From contig CAYNRA010000003.1 in the NCBI GenBank assembly GCA_964399465.1, positions 9,623 through 73,622 of the forward strand: 64,000 nucleotides of DNA, given 5' to 3'. Position 1 is the first letter of the stretch, and each line of letters begins with the position of its first letter. This document shows positions 24,725 through 33,452 of the stretch, piece by piece. This DNA comes from CAYNRA01 sp964399465. Its GTDB lineage: Bacteria; Bacteroidota; Bacteroidia; Cytophagales; Spirosomataceae. The notes under the pieces were generated by a model that did not search any database, was not told where the DNA came from, and saw only the letters and a list, made by a program, of their open reading frames with translations. Both the position numbers and the translations under genes were made by a program.

Positions 24725-27565
24725 TTATCTACTCATATACATATTTCTCTCCGAGTAAACTTTCAAGAAGAAATCATCTGTCAAATCATCAATAAAATAA
24801 ATTCCTTCTCCCGTTGACTTCATTTCAGGCCCTAGTTCTTTATTTACATTCGGGAATTTATTAAACGAAAATACAGGGATTTTAATCGCGTATCCTTCTT
24901 TTACTGGATTAAAATCAAAGTCAGCTACTTTCGCACCTAGCATTACTTTGGTCGCGTAATTTACATACGGCTCTTGGTATGCTTTGCAGATGAAAGGAAC
25001 TGTCCGTGAAGCTCTTGGATTCGCCTCAATGACATATACCTTTTCGTCTTTAATCGCGAACTGAATATTAATCAATCCCTTGGTATCCAATGCAATAGCA
25101 ATCTTTTTCGTATATTCTTCGATTTGTGCAATCACATTTTCACTCAAATCAAAGGCAGGTAAAACCGCATACGAGTCACCCGAATGAATACCAGCGGGTT
25201 CAATATGCTCCATGATTCCAATAATATATGCATCCGTACCATCACAAATAGCATCTGCCTCTGCTTCAATTGCATTCTCCAAGAAGTGATCCAACAAAAT
25301 CTTATTGTCCGGAATATCCGTCAAGATTTTTACTACATGTTGTTCCAATTCTTGCTCATTGATGACGATTTTCATACTCTGCCCACCCAAAACATAGCTT
25401 GGACGTACCAAAAGTGGGAATCCGAGTGACTTGGAAACTTCTACTGCTTGATCTGCCGTACGAACTGTCGAAAACAAAGGATACGGAATTTCTAGCTCTC
25501 TCAATTTCTCTGAGAATCGTCCTCTGTCTTCCGCTAAATCAAGTGCTTCGTAGGAAGTACCAATGATTTTAACTCCAAACTTAGTCAATTTTTCAGCCAT
25601 TTTCAGCGCCGTCTGACCTCCTAATTGCACGATCACTCCTTCTGGTTTTTCGTGCAAAATGATGTCATATACATGCTCCCAAAAAACGGGTTCAAAATAT
25701 AATTTATCCGCAATATCTGGGTCAGTAGAAACTGTTTCAGGATTACAGTTAATCATAATGGTCTCATAACCACTCTCTTTTGCTGCTAATACGCCGTGTA
25801 CACACGAGTAGTCAAACTCTATTCCTTGCCCAATCCTGTTCGGACCAGAACCCAATACCACGATTTTCTTCTTATCTGAAACTACCGACTCGTTATCAGG
25901 ATTTGCTTGATTTACATTGAAGGTCGAGTAATAGTAAGGTGTTTTTGCTTCAAATTCTGCCGAACATGTGTCCACACATTTGTAAGCTCTCTTGATACCC
26001 AGTTCATGTCTTTTTTGGAAGACCTCACTTTCTAGACAATGCAACAAATGCGCAATTTGTCGGTCAGCATATCCTTTTTGTTTTGCCGTTACCAACAAAT
26101 CAGCAGGTAGTGTATCTAGTTTATAACTTTCAATATTTTTTTCTAGATGGATTAATTCTTCAATTTGGCGAAGGAACCAGCTATCAATCTTGGTTAACTT
26201 TTGAATCGTATTGAATGATAAACCGGCTTTAAAAGCATCATATACATGGAAAAGTCTATCCCAAGATGGGTTTGCTAGACTTTGCTTTAATCTGTCCTGG
26301 TCTTTTTCCTCTTTTCCGTCAGCTCCAAGTCCGTTTCGACCAATTTCAAGAGATTGACATGCTTTCTGAAGTGCTTCTTGGAAGTTTCTACCAATACCCA
26401 TTGTTTCACCAACAGATTTCATCTGAAGCCCCAGACGTTTGTCAGAACCAGGGAATTTATCAAAATTCCATCTTGGTACTTTCACGATTACATAATCAAT
26501 CGCAGGTTCAAAAAATGCTGAAGTGCTGCCCGTGATAGGGTTTATCAACTCATCTAAGTTGTAGCCAATCGCCATTTTAGCAGCAATTTTAGCAATCGGA
26601 TAACCCGTCGCTTTAGATGCTAAAGCAGAAGATCTACTTACACGAGGATTGATCTCGATGGCGATGATCTCATCTGTTGCAGGATTTAACGAAAACTGCA
26701 CATTACAACCACCCGCAAATTGACCAATTCCGTTCATCATGGCAATAGCCATATCCCGCATTTTTTGGTAAATAGTATCGGGCAACGTCATGGCTGGTGC
26801 TACCGTGATAGAGTCTCCTGTATGAACACCCATCGGGTCAAAGTTTTCAATCGTACAAATAATGACGATGTTTCCTTTGTTATCTCTCAAAAGCTCAAGC
26901 TCGTATTCTTTCCATCCTAAGATAGATTGCTCAACCAAAACTTCATGCACTGGAGATGCGTGTAAACCACTGTTGAGCGCTTTATCAAATTCTTCTGGCG
27001 TATTCACAAACCCACCACCAGTTCCACCTAATGTAAATGAGGGTCTAATGACAAGCGGGAAGCCAATTTCTTGTGCAATTTCTTTGCCTTCTAAAAACGA
27101 TTTCGCTGTTCTTCCTTTACATACTCCGATGCCTAGTTCCAGCATTTTCAGCCTGAACTTCTCACGGTCTTCTGTGGTTTCAATCGCTTTAATATCTACA
27201 CCTATAATTTCTACGTCAAACTTTTTCCAGATACCCGCTTTATCACAATCGATAGCAAGATTGAGAGCCGTTTGCCCACCCATTGTAGGTAGAACCGCAT
27301 CAATCGGCCTTCCCATATCTCGGTGTTTCTGTAATATTTCAACAATGGATTTTTTTTCCAGGGGTTTCAAATACACAAAATCCGCATTCATCGGATCTGT
27401 CATAATGGTTGCTGGATTGGAATTAATCAAGGAGACTTCTATTCCTTCTTCTCGAAGAGAACGAGCGGCTTGTGAGCCAGAATAGTCGAATTCACACGCT
27501 TGACCGATAATTATAGGCCCAGAGCCAATAATTAATACTGATTTGAGATTGGAATTTTTAGGCAT
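24725..27565 (-). CDS. carB: Carbamoyl-phosphate synthase large subunit, short form
   Basis: Makes carbamoyl phosphate from bicarbonate, ammonia (from CarA) and two ATP, for pyrimidines and arginine. The 946-aa chain has the two homologous ATP-grasp halves (about 1-390 and 555-940; GSGPIIIGQACEFDYSGSQ and GSGPNRIGQGIEFDYSC) and the oligomerisation region between. It ends right after the second synthetase half, so the roughly 120-residue C-terminal MGS-like allosteric domain of the E. coli enzyme (about 1070 aa) is missing. Shorter CarB forms are known in Bacteroidota. carA is not adjacent. A good promoter lies upstream and a terminator just downstream. Confidence 0.95.
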   Translation of the reverse strand: MPKNSNLKSVLIIGSGPIIIGQACEFDYSGSQAARSLREEGIEVSLINSNPATIMTDPMNADFVYLKPLEKKSIVEILQKHRDMGRPIDAVLPTMGGQTALNLAIDCDKAGIWKKFDVEIIGVDIKAIETTEDREKFRLKMLELGIGVCKGRTAKSFLEGKEIAQEIGFPLVIRPSFTLGGTGGGFVNTPEEFDKALNSGLHASPVHEVLVEQSILGWKEYELELLRDNKGNIVIICTIENFDPMGVHTGDSITVAPAMTLPDTIYQKMRDMAIAMMNGIGQFAGGCNVQFSLNPATDEIIAIEINPRVSRSSALASKATGYPIAKIAAKMAIGYNLDELINPITGSTSAFFEPAIDYVIVKVPRWNFDKFPGSDKRLGLQMKSVGETMGIGRNFQEALQKACQSLEIGRNGLGADGKEEKDQDRLKQSLANPSWDRLFHVYDAFKAGLSFNTIQKLTKIDSWFLRQIEELIHLEKNIESYKLDTLPADLLVTAKQKGYADRQIAHLLHCLESEVFQKRHELGIKRAYKCVDTCSAEFEAKTPYYYSTFNVNQANPDNESVVSDKKKIVVLGSGPNRIGQGIEFDYSCVHGVLAAKESGYETIMINCNPETVSTDPDIADKLYFEPVFWEHVYDIILHEKPEGVIVQLGGQTALKMAEKLTKFGVKIIGTSYEALDLAEDRGRFSEKLRELEIPYPLFSTVRTADQAVEVSKSLGFPLLVRPSYVLGGQSMKIVINEQELEQHVVKILTDIPDNKILLDHFLENAIEAEADAICDGTDAYIIGIMEHIEPAGIHSGDSYAVLPAFDLSENVIAQIEEYTKKIAIALDTKGLINIQFAIKDEKVYVIEANPRASRTVPFICKAYQEPYVNYATKVMLGAKVADFDFNPVKEGYAIKIPVFSFNKFPNVNKELGPEMKSTGEGIYFIDDLTDDFFLKVYSERNMYMSR

Positions 27566-27602
27566 TTTTTCGTGAAGGGGTTTCGATTTTCACATCGAAG
27601 AA

Positions 27603-27635
27603 CAAAGTTAATCGAGATTTTCTTTTTTTGACCAA
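27603..27635 (-). promoter_or_regulatory. Promoter of carB
   Basis: On the minus strand, TTGG (27632-27635) and TAACTTTG (27603-27610, a perfect TAnnTTTG) are spaced by 21 bp, ending 37 bp before the carB start. Confidence 0.6.
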
Positions 27636-27689
27636 TCAGCTATAAAAAATCCTATTTATCCTCTATATTACCCAATTTTGCGCTAATTT

Positions 27690-29255
27690 TTAGTTTGGAT
27701 GTGGTTCAACCAAGATGACTTGCTCTTTATCCAAAATGACAGCACCATCTGGTAATCCTTTGACTTTTCGTACGTATTTTTTAGGCGTGTAAATGACTGA
27801 TGCCAACTTCTCTGTTCGTAACTTTGAATAATACGCTGCAATACTTGCTGCTTTTTCAATCACTGATACGGGTATTTTCTTTCCAGCTTGGTGTTTTATC
27901 AGCACATGTGAGCCTTGTGCATCTCTCGCATGTAACCATAAATCCTCCCTAAATGAATATTTCTGGATCAATAAATCGTTATTCTTTGCATTTTTTCCTA
28001 CCAAAATATCAAACCCTTCAAAGTGATATTTCTTGAATAATTCAGCGACTTCGGGTTTAAGATTTGCAGCTTGTACCATGCCTTCCTTTTTCACAAAAGC
28101 ACGTAATTCACGAACTGTCTCTATATCTTGTATTGTAGCTAATTGCCCTTTTAACTGCTCTAATAAACGTTCTTTGTATGCGATATTTTCTTCGATTTTC
28201 TCTATCTCAACACGTTCGTTCTTTGCCTTTCGATAGTAGTTTTCCGCATTTTTTTGAGGACTCAACTCTTTCTTTAGCTTAATCTTAATATTTTTATCTC
28301 TATAAAAATCAATCAACTCAACCTCTGTAATTCCTGTTTCAATTTGGTGTAAATTCGCCATTAAAATATGTCCAATCTCCTCCAAACTTGTTGCGTCATG
28401 TAATGTTTCTAAGCGTAAATAACTTTGTTCTATATACTGACTTGCCTGCTTTATTTCCCTTTCTAATTTTCGAATCCATTCATTCTTCTCTTTATCCAGC
28501 GTAAATGTTCTTTGATATAAAGAAATAAACGCATTTGTTGCTTCGATAGCCGATTTACACGTTTGCAGAATTTCACCAAACGGCATCAATGTCAAATGTA
28601 CCATCCCGGTTGACAAACGAGTTACATAGAAAAGTGGTGTATTTTCCAATTGATTTCTCAACTCATCTACAACCATCCACTTTTCATCCATCTTTGTTAA
28701 TTCAGAAAAATGCTTTACTTCTTCCAAATAGATTTGTCCTTCCTTTCCAAAAGTGGGAAATAGTTTTTTGTACTCCCCTTTTAAATCTTCAAAAGCGACA
28801 TGCGTTTGCTCAATTTTTTTAGGTAATTCTTCAATACGAATTGAAAAATCTGTTTTTAAATGGCTATTAAATACGTAAATCGGTTCGTTTGCTTGAAAGT
28901 GAATGATGTTAGGTCTGTTTCCATGAAATTTAATTAACACGCTATGGGCTTCTTCAATCTCCACTACGAGCGAGCGTTCGTTCTCCAAACAGCTAATGGA
29001 TAGTACTTGTTTATGAATCAATTCAGACATTAAATCAACCGAATTTCTCTTTGCTCTCTCAAAATTAGGAACAACCTGAATACCTGAAAAAACTGGACTA
29101 ACCATAATTTTCAGAAATACTTCATCTGAAAACCCTCCAAAACCTATGATTAATTCATCTTTCTCCTGAGAAAAAATACATGTAATCTTTTTAGATACAA
29201 TGACTTCTGTAAGCTCTTGTGCTAGTTTTTTTAAAAAATAATAATTTACATGCAT
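27690..29255 (-). CDS. NFACT-family protein, RqcH-like ribosome quality-control factor
   Basis: A 521-aa NFACT protein. RqcH/Rqc2 members bind split large ribosomal subunits carrying stalled peptides and recruit tRNA-Ala for C-terminal alanine tailing. The order fits: NFACT-N (about 1-170, with FHGNRPNIIHF), a helix-hairpin-helix/coiled-coil middle (about 255-390) and a C-terminal NFACT-R domain (about 405-510; DLWLHARDAQGSHVLI, TPKKYVRKVKG). The Asp-Arg pair essential in Bacillus RqcH seems to be Glu93-Arg94 here. A pure fibronectin-binding role, as the old FbpA name implies, is unlikely. It starts 3 bp after ppx, in one operon. Confidence 0.85.
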   Translation of the reverse strand: MHVNYYFLKKLAQELTEVIVSKKITCIFSQEKDELIIGFGGFSDEVFLKIMVSPVFSGIQVVPNFERAKRNSVDLMSELIHKQVLSISCLENERSLVVEIEEAHSVLIKFHGNRPNIIHFQANEPIYVFNSHLKTDFSIRIEELPKKIEQTHVAFEDLKGEYKKLFPTFGKEGQIYLEEVKHFSELTKMDEKWMVVDELRNQLENTPLFYVTRLSTGMVHLTLMPFGEILQTCKSAIEATNAFISLYQRTFTLDKEKNEWIRKLEREIKQASQYIEQSYLRLETLHDATSLEEIGHILMANLHQIETGITEVELIDFYRDKNIKIKLKKELSPQKNAENYYRKAKNERVEIEKIEENIAYKERLLEQLKGQLATIQDIETVRELRAFVKKEGMVQAANLKPEVAELFKKYHFEGFDILVGKNAKNNDLLIQKYSFREDLWLHARDAQGSHVLIKHQAGKKIPVSVIEKAASIAAYYSKLRTEKLASVIYTPKKYVRKVKGLPDGAVILDKEQVILVEPHPN

Positions 29256-29258
29256 GTT

Positions 29259-30182
29259 TTACTGTCCTCTTTTTAAACTAATTTCCTCCATACAAACCCC
29301 TTCTTTCAAGGAATGTTTGGACAGGAGAATTTCTTGTAGTTGAAACGTACTGATTAAATAATCAATTAATACACAAGCAACAACAATCATTTTAGCTCTG
29401 CCAGGTATCATTCCTGGCACAATTAACCGTTCTTCCAATCCTTTCTGCAATAAGTCAAAATATATTTCTTGAAACGATGCTATAGATAGAAGGTCTTTCT
29501 GTGTTTCTTCTTTCTTCAATTGATTCCGAATATCAACCAGTGATTCAAATGAACCTGCTGAACCAATCAATACAGTCGGGGCATACTGATGACACGCGTT
29601 TGCTAAGGCTAAAAGTTCAGTACGTAGATAATCTTGTATGCGAGGAATCATCGTGGGTGGTAACGGGTCATTTTTCATAAACATGTCCATTAATCGGAGA
29701 CCTCCAATTTCAAAACTCCTCTGCCAAAGAACTTTATCTTGGTTTGCGATAATAAATTCAACACTTCCACCACCAATATCCACAATCAAACTCGGAGAAG
29801 CTACCTTTACGTACGAGGACACACCTGTATAAATGTATTCTGCCTCTTTCATCCCGTCTATAATTTCGATAGTGATATCCGTTTCTTCCTTCACTAATCG
29901 ACAAAAGTCAGCTTGGTTGAATGCCTCCCTAAGCGCACTTGTTCCAATAGCCCGTATTTCATTTGGATAAATTCCTTCATTCTCACAAATGGATTTGAAC
30001 TCCCTCAAAGCGAGTATTCCTCTCTCCATGGCTTCATTCGTCAGCATTTTCTGCTTGAAACTTCCCTCACCAATTCTACATGCAATAGCCCTTCTTCCTA
30101 AATCAACTAGCTTATCATGTTCATAGGTAAACATATAAAGCTGGAAAGTATTAGAACCTAAATCTATAATTGCGCCCTTCAT
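29259..30182 (-). CDS. Ppx/GppA-family exopolyphosphatase
   Basis: Hydrolyses terminal phosphates of polyphosphate and/or pppGpp. The 307-aa protein starts at 30182 (MKGAIIDLGSNTFQLY); a longer frame to 30239 runs into the upstream terminator stem and is rejected. Both phosphate-binding loops of the ASKHA fold are present (DLGSNTFQL at about 6-14, VDIGGGSVEF near 135), and GTSALREA lies between. It is the short type without a C-terminal HD domain. The NFACT gene follows after 3 bp. Substrate preference cannot be settled from sequence. Confidence 0.88.
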   Translation of the reverse strand: MKGAIIDLGSNTFQLYMFTYEHDKLVDLGRRAIACRIGEGSFKQKMLTNEAMERGILALREFKSICENEGIYPNEIRAIGTSALREAFNQADFCRLVKEETDITIEIIDGMKEAEYIYTGVSSYVKVASPSLIVDIGGGSVEFIIANQDKVLWQRSFEIGGLRLMDMFMKNDPLPPTMIPRIQDYLRTELLALANACHQYAPTVLIGSAGSFESLVDIRNQLKKEETQKDLLSIASFQEIYFDLLQKGLEERLIVPGMIPGRAKMIVVACVLIDYLISTFQLQEILLSKHSLKEGVCMEEISLKRGQ

Positions 30183-30204
30183 AGAAAAATCGTTGTTATT
30201 ATAC

Positions 30205-30238
30205 AAAAAATGGGAAGCTGTCTGTTGACGGCTTCCCA
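30205..30238 (-). terminator. Intrinsic terminator of the ribosomal protein cluster
   Basis: Read on the minus strand, a 12-bp stem (30227-30238 with 30211-30222, one G-T pair) closes a 4-nt loop and is followed by TTTTTT (30205-30210). It lies 25 bp after the rplQ stop and ends the S10-spc-alpha transcript. Confidence 0.9.
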
Positions 30239-30243
30239 CAATA

Positions 30244-30251
30244 CAAAAGTA
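30244..30251 (-). promoter_or_regulatory. -7-like element overlapping the rplQ terminator region
   Basis: TACTTTTG on the minus strand matches TAnnTTTG exactly and precedes the terminator stem by 5 bp. It could drive ppx-NFACT, but a transcript from it would start inside the hairpin. No -33 element is seen, so it may be fortuitous. Confidence 0.25.
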
Positions 30252-30263
30252 GAAGGAAAAGAA

Positions 30264-30755
30264 TTAATCTTCTTTTGTCTCTTCTGTAGCTTCCACATCT
30301 GTCGAAGTTTCTTCAGTTGTGTCTGCTTTTTTCTTACCTCTTCTGCTTCTTCTTGTTGTTGCTTTTTCCTCTTCAACAACTGCAACAGCTGTGGAAGCGT
30401 TAAAGTCAACTAACTCGATAAGTGCAACTTCTGCACCATCGCCAAGACGAGTTCCTAATTTGATGATACGTGTATAACCACCGTTTCTTTCAGCTACTTT
30501 CTCAGCTACTTCACCGAACAAAGTTGTAATCGCTTCTTTGTCTTGCAAATAAGAGAATACCGTTCTTCTGTTGTGTGTAGTATCTGATTTACCTTTTGTA
30601 ATCAAAGGTTCTACGTATTTTCTTAACTCTTTCGCTTTAGCAAGTGTCGTTTCGATACGCTTTACTTTGATTAAAGAAACCGCCATGTTAGCAAGCATTG
30701 CTTCGCGGTGTGACTTGGTTCTACCCAAGTGATTGATTTTCTTACCGTGTCTCAT
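30264..30755 (-). CDS. rplQ: 50S ribosomal protein L17
   Basis: Large-subunit protein near the exit tunnel. The conserved core (residues 1 to about 118, beginning MRHGKKINHLGR) is complete. A C-terminal extension (about 119-163) is rich in Ala, Glu, Thr, Lys and Arg and low in complexity, making the protein longer than the roughly 120-aa norm; such tails are frequent in Bacteroidota. Last gene of the alpha operon, 96 bp after rpoA and before a strong terminator. Confidence 0.98.
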   Translation of the reverse strand: MRHGKKINHLGRTKSHREAMLANMAVSLIKVKRIETTLAKAKELRKYVEPLITKGKSDTTHNRRTVFSYLQDKEAITTLFGEVAEKVAERNGGYTRIIKLGTRLGDGAEVALIELVDFNASTAVAVVEEEKATTRRSRRGKKKADTTEETSTDVEATEETKED

Positions 30756-30851
30756 TGTAGTAAATTTCGTAAGTAACGGTTAAACAAGGTTTCAGCAGCA
30801 AATTGCCTTATTCACCTATTACGATTAAAAAAATATAAAAAGCTGCTATAT

Positions 30852-31841
30852 TTATTCTTCGTCTAGACGGTATTTAATAACGTCCATTCCGAATTGTAGA
30901 TTCTTTTCAGCAACGAGTTGTTCCAACTCTGTTAATGATTTTTTACCAAAGTTTCTAAACTTCATCATATCTGCAACCTCCAAACGTACTAAGTCACCTA
31001 AAGTACGGATATCAGCCGACTTAAGACAGTTGTAAGCTCTTACGGATAGATCTAGATCTTGAAGAGACGTTTTCAGAAGTTTTCTCATGTGTAAGAATTC
31101 TTCATCAACCATATTTTCCTCTTCGTCTTTCTTGGTATCGAACACCATATTCTCATCTGTGAACTTCAAGAAGTGTTGGATTAAAATATGTGCTGACTCT
31201 TGAAGTGCTCTTTCCGGGTGAATTGAACCATCCGTTCTGATTTCAAGCAACAGGCGCTCATAATCGGTTCTTTGTTCTACACGCGTATTTTCAACAGTGA
31301 ATTTCACGTTTTTAATCGGTGTATAGATTGAATCGACAGATATAAAACCAATAGGAAGGTCAGAGTGTTTATGTTCTTCAGATTGTACATAACCTCTTCC
31401 TTTATCCACAATAATTTCAAACTCAATCTCTTTCTTATCGTCTAAACGAGCCAAAATAAGATCGGGATTTAGAATTTCAAAACTTTGTGTATATTTTGAA
31501 ATATCACCCGCTTTCAAAACACTTTGGTTTTTTACACGAACAGTGATTTTGTTATCTATGTACTCGGAAACCTTCTTGAAACGAACTTGCTTCATATTCA
31601 AGATAATTTCAGTAACGTCATCAACAACTCCCTCGATCGAAGAGAATTCATGAAGAACTCCAGGGAATCTCACAGCAGTAATTGCATATCCTTCTAATGA
31701 AGACAGCAAAATACGGCGTAGAGCATTACCAATGGTCACACCATAGCCTCTCTCAAGTGGTTTGAACTCAAAGAAACCATGGAAGTCGTCTGCTTTTTCC
31801 ATGACGACTTTATCGGGCATTTGAAATGCTAAAATTGACAT
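30852..31841 (-). CDS. rpoA: DNA-directed RNA polymerase subunit alpha
   Basis: Assembles the RNA polymerase core and contacts activators and promoter DNA. The 329-aa product has the alpha N-terminal dimerisation domain (about 1-230; GYGVTIGNALRRILLSS) and the C-terminal domain (about 255-325; LSVRAYNCLKSADI, FGKKSLTELEQLV). The Arg that corresponds to the UP-element contact Arg265 of E. coli is kept in VRAYNCL. It is separated from rpsD by 106 bp that contain a terminator-like hairpin, so its level may be set apart from the ribosomal genes. Confidence 0.98.
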   Translation of the reverse strand: MSILAFQMPDKVVMEKADDFHGFFEFKPLERGYGVTIGNALRRILLSSLEGYAITAVRFPGVLHEFSSIEGVVDDVTEIILNMKQVRFKKVSEYIDNKITVRVKNQSVLKAGDISKYTQSFEILNPDLILARLDDKKEIEFEIIVDKGRGYVQSEEHKHSDLPIGFISVDSIYTPIKNVKFTVENTRVEQRTDYERLLLEIRTDGSIHPERALQESAHILIQHFLKFTDENMVFDTKKDEEENMVDEEFLHMRKLLKTSLQDLDLSVRAYNCLKSADIRTLGDLVRLEVADMMKFRNFGKKSLTELEQLVAEKNLQFGMDVIKYRLDEE

Positions 31842-31886
31842 ACTGTAGTATATATTTTCGTTAACGAAAGGAAAATGGGACTATCC

Positions 31887-31938
31887 CAAAAAACAATGCA
31901 AAGCCATCACCGATTTTGTCGGAGATGGCAACGCATTG
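31887..31938 (-). terminator. Terminator-like hairpin (possible attenuator) between rpsD and rpoA
   Basis: On the minus strand CAATGC, GCCATC and CCGA (from 31938 inward) pair with TCGG, GATGGC and GCATTG (ending at 31894), giving a 16-bp stem with two small internal loops and a 5-nt loop, followed directly by TTTTTT (31888-31893). A short second hairpin, TGGGA-TAG-TCCCA (31877-31889), overlaps the T-run, and a TTTCGTTAACGAAA palindrome follows. It fits partial termination inside the alpha operon. Confidence 0.65.
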
Positions 31939-31947
31939 TAGGACATA

Positions 31948-32553
31948 TTACTTGTTGTACAATTCGACAACAGCCTGATCATTGAAGTTCTCAGGTACCG
32001 CATCTCTCTCAGGATAGCTTACAAAAGTTCCAGCTAACTCAGCAGAATTCCACTCAAGCCAATTGAATCTTTTTGTGCTATTCATTGATACACTCTCAGT
32101 AATTGCTTCTAGTGCTTTTGACTTCTCACGAACACCTACTACTTGGCCTGGTTTTACGAAAGTGGAAGGTACATTTACCACCTCACCATCAAGAACAATG
32201 TGTTTGTGTGAAACAAGCTGACGTGCAGCACGACGAGTAGGAGCAATTCCTAGACGGTAAACAACATTATCCAATCTTGCTTCACAAAGTTGAATAAGGT
32301 TTGTACCTGTTTGACCAGGTCTTACAGTTGCCAGATGGTATGTGCGAGCAAATTGACGCTCTAAGATACCATATGTATATTTCATTTTTTGCTTTTCTTG
32401 CAATTGAAGCGCATATTCAGATTTTTTGCTTCTACGACCACGACCGTGTTGGCCAGGTGCATAGTTTTTCTTCTGAAGTGCTTTTGAAGGCCCCATAACG
32501 GGCTCTCCGAATCGTCTAGATATTTTAGACTTTGGACCTGTGTAACGTGCCAT
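31948..32553 (-). CDS. rpsD: 30S ribosomal protein S4
   Basis: Primary 16S rRNA binder that nucleates 30S assembly; in E. coli it also represses the alpha operon. The 201-aa product begins MARYTGPKSKISRRFG and lacks the N-terminal Cys cluster, so it is the zinc-free form. The S4 RNA-binding domain (RLDNVVYRLG to about 160) is intact. It is 66 bp downstream of rpsK and precedes a terminator-like hairpin and rpoA. Confidence 0.98.
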   Translation of the reverse strand: MARYTGPKSKISRRFGEPVMGPSKALQKKNYAPGQHGRGRRSKKSEYALQLQEKQKMKYTYGILERQFARTYHLATVRPGQTGTNLIQLCEARLDNVVYRLGIAPTRRAARQLVSHKHIVLDGEVVNVPSTFVKPGQVVGVREKSKALEAITESVSMNSTKRFNWLEWNSAELAGTFVSYPERDAVPENFNDQAVVELYNK

Positions 32554-32618
32554 ATAAAATTTAGTAAATTGTAGTGAGTAGCCCCATAGTCCAAACTACC
32601 ACTAATAAATAGTTAAAA

Positions 32619-33014
32619 TTAAACTCTTCTTCTTTTAGGAGGACGACAACCATTGTGAGGCAATGGAGTAACATCAGTGATAGATAATACGTCGATACCA
32701 AGACCTTGTATTGTACGAATAGCTGATTCACGACCTGCACCAGGGCCTTTAACAAAAACTTCTGCTTTACGCATTCCTGCATCATATGCTACTTGACCAC
32801 AGTTTTGAGCTGCAGTTTGAGCCGCGTATGGAGTGTTCTTTTTAGAACCACGGAAACCCATTTTACCAGCAGATGCCCAAGATATAACTTGACCTGAACT
32901 GTTCGTAACAGAAATAATAATATTGTTGAAACTAGCTTTGATGTGTACTTGTCCCAATGCTTCGACAACTACAACACGCTTTTTAGCTTTGTCTTTTCTT
33001 TTAGCTTGTGCCAT
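32619..33014 (-). CDS. rpsK: 30S ribosomal protein S11
   Basis: Platform protein of the 30S subunit near the E-site mRNA. The 131-aa chain has the conserved GPGAGRESAIR segment and the typical C terminus LPHNGCRPPKRRRV. It lies between rpsM (59 bp) and rpsD (65 bp) in the usual alpha-operon order. Confidence 0.98.
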   Translation of the reverse strand: MAQAKRKDKAKKRVVVVEALGQVHIKASFNNIIISVTNSSGQVISWASAGKMGFRGSKKNTPYAAQTAAQNCGQVAYDAGMRKAEVFVKGPGAGRESAIRTIQGLGIDVLSITDVTPLPHNGCRPPKRRRV

Positions 33015-33073
33015 TGATAATAAAATTATATTGAAAGGCGAAACGAAATACTCGCTTCCTGATCTACATTAAA

Positions 33074-33448
33074 TTACTTAGTTGCTTTCTTCTTGTTAGC
33101 AATCGTCTTACGTTTTCCTTTACGTGTACGAGAGTTATTCTTTGTACGTTGACCTCTTAAAGGCAAACCTTTTCTGTGACGAAGACCTCTATAACAACCA
33201 ATATCCATAAGACGTTTGATACTTAGCTGAACCTCTGATTTCAAAGCTCCTTCTACTGTAAATTCAGCGGAAATGATGGCACGAATCGCATTAGCTTCAT
33301 CATCTGACCATTCTCCTGCCTTCTTGTGTACAGAAATATTTGCCTTATTTAAAATCTGAGTAGCGGAGCTACGTCCGATACCGTAAATGTAAGTAAGAGA
33401 GATTTCTCCTCTTTTCTTGTCTGGAATATCTACACCTGCAATCCTCAT
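33074..33448 (-). CDS. rpsM: 30S ribosomal protein S13
   Basis: 30S head protein contacting the P-site tRNA and the 50S subunit. The 124-aa chain starts MRIAGVDIPDKKRGEI, has the YGIGRSSA helix-hairpin-helix segment, and ends in the basic tail (RGQRTKNNSRTRKGK, about 95-109) that reaches the tRNA. It starts 4 bp after the rpmJ stop. Confidence 0.98.
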   Translation of the reverse strand: MRIAGVDIPDKKRGEISLTYIYGIGRSSATQILNKANISVHKKAGEWSDDEANAIRAIISAEFTVEGALKSEVQLSIKRLMDIGCYRGLRHRKGLPLRGQRTKNNSRTRKGKRKTIANKKKATK

Positions 33449-33452
33449 AAAA

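Noticed and set aside
24713..24725. Frameshift explaining the short CarB
   Set aside because: The stop is followed by a strong terminator and no remnant of the MGS domain could lie in the 12-bp gap.
26862..27485. 207-aa plus-strand frame within carB
   Set aside because: It is the antisense shadow of a strongly conserved gene and has no domain.
30183..30239. 19-residue extension of the Ppx/GppA protein
   Set aside because: It would be coded by the rplQ terminator stem; the conserved start is MKGAIIDLGSNT at 30182.
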